In this document: piece after piece, positions 63,618-64,000 of the stretch | Layout: the number at the start of each line of letters is the position of its first letter | Position numbering within the stretch: position 1 is the stretch's first letter | DNA from: Gammaproteobacteria bacterium | GTDB taxonomy: Bacteria > Pseudomonadota > Gammaproteobacteria > Pseudomonadales > Azotimanducaceae | Assembly: GCA_002690865.1 (NCBI GenBank) | Contig: NZGG01000032.1 | Coordinates: forward strand, 1 to 64,000 | Direction of reading: 5' to 3' | DNA: 64,000 nucleotides | Made by a program: the position numbers and the translations under genes | The notes under the pieces: model-generated | Told to the model about the DNA's origin: nothing | The model's input: only the letters and a program-made list of their open reading frames with translations | Databases searched by the model: none

Positions 63618-64000
63618 CTTGTTGTCTAATAGCGCTTCAAATTCTGGTACCGCTTTGAATAGGTCAGCCACAAGTCCGTAATCTGCGACTTGGAATATTG
63701 GGGCATCTTCATCTTTGTTGATAGCGACGATTACCTTGCTATCCTTCATCCCGGCAAGGTGTTGAATAGCACCGCTAATACCCACCGCGATATAGAGATC
63801 GGGCGCAACAATCTTACCCGTTTGCCCTACCTGCATATCATTTGGGACAAAACCTGCGTCAACCGCGGCCCGAGACGCTCCCATAGCAGCACCAAGCTTA
63901 TCAGCAACCGACTCAAGCAAAGCAAAGTTCTCACCATTTTGCATCCCTCGCCCACCGGAAACGATAATGCCGGCGGACGTCAATTCAGGACGTTCTAGCT
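63612..64000 (-). CDS. etfA: electron transfer flavoprotein subunit alpha, C-terminal part (partial)
   Basis: The frame is open across the window edge and ends with the EtfA C-terminal FAD domain: [109 protein letters not shown]. It is the FAD-binding subunit that passes electrons from acyl-CoA and other dehydrogenases to the quinone pool. An apparent TTG at 63983 is internal, not the start. About 130 of roughly 310 residues are visible. Confidence 0.95.
   Translation of the reverse strand, partial: LERPELTSAGIIVSGGRGMQNGENFALLESVADKLGAAMGASRAAVDAGFVPNDMQVGQTGKIVAPDLYIAVGISGAIQHLAGMKDSKVIVAINKDEDAPIFQVADYGLVADLFKAVPEFEALLDNKL

Noticed and set aside
63983-63983. TTG start for the etfA fragment
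   Set aside because: The frame continues upstream with RPEL, a conserved part of EtfA, to the window edge; this is an internal codon.

Overview
The window is a gene-dense, moderately AT-rich stretch of bacterial chromosome with about 66 protein genes. I see no rRNA or tRNA genes, insertion sequences, prophage genes or CRISPR arrays, and no gene-free stretch longer than about 240 bases. The gene order trxB-aat-bpt-infA with clpA-clpS, the cysB/thrH/rraA block, a TtpC-type TonB operon with DUF3450, a type II secretion block and DUF898-M48 pairing all point to a gammaproteobacterium, probably a free-living marine one related to Pseudomonadales. That placement is inference from gene content and order. 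The genome looks compact: six of nine convergent gene pairs overlap at their stop codons.

Region by region. 1-4.5 kb: end of trxB, the two N-degron aminoacyl transferases, IF-1, and ClpA/ClpS, which destroys the proteins those transferases tag. 4.7-5.9 kb: moaCDE (molybdopterin synthesis). 6.0-8.6 kb: mnmA and purB. 8.6-11 kb: cysB, an unknown 82-residue gene, thrH and rraA. 11.1-14.2 kb: a cytosolic 5'-nucleotidase, then a VWA-like protein, a membrane DnaJ protein and a HAD phosphatase in one operon. 14.2-15.3 kb: metA behind a SAM-II riboswitch and an intrinsic terminator. 15.3-21.5 kb: an SDR, an Npt-like transporter, an alphaproteobacterial-type serC and a TctCBA tricarboxylate transporter. 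21.5-26.6 kb: DUF3450-ttpC-exbB-exbD-tonB-TPR. 26.9-32.9 kb: glutathione reductase, a sodium:amino-acid symporter with a large insert, and an M16C protease. 32.9-40 kb: a DOMON-like protein, a NamZ-type muramidase, a LeuB-like dehydrogenase, a small membrane protein, a DUF3806 protein, a CinA/nucleotidyltransferase fusion and an oligopeptidase. 40-49.5 kb: the SOS mutasome genes imuA-imuB and dnaE2, each with its own LexA box and separated by four unrelated genes. 49.6-58.3 kb: a MATE pump and gspE-M without gspC or gspD. 58.5-64 kb: M48 protease, DUF898, pyrB, a nucleoside hydrolase, cysK and the end of etfA.

Most notable: (1) a SAM-II riboswitch coupled to a terminator with an explicit antiterminator in front of metA, in what otherwise looks gammaproteobacterial; (2) three genes (VWA protein, rlmB-like, dnaE2) whose conserved N-termini lie upstream of any ATG/GTG/TTG, implying ATT or CTG starts; (3) a perfect 44-bp palindrome centred on the dnaE2 LexA box; (4) the CinA-nucleotidyltransferase fusion.
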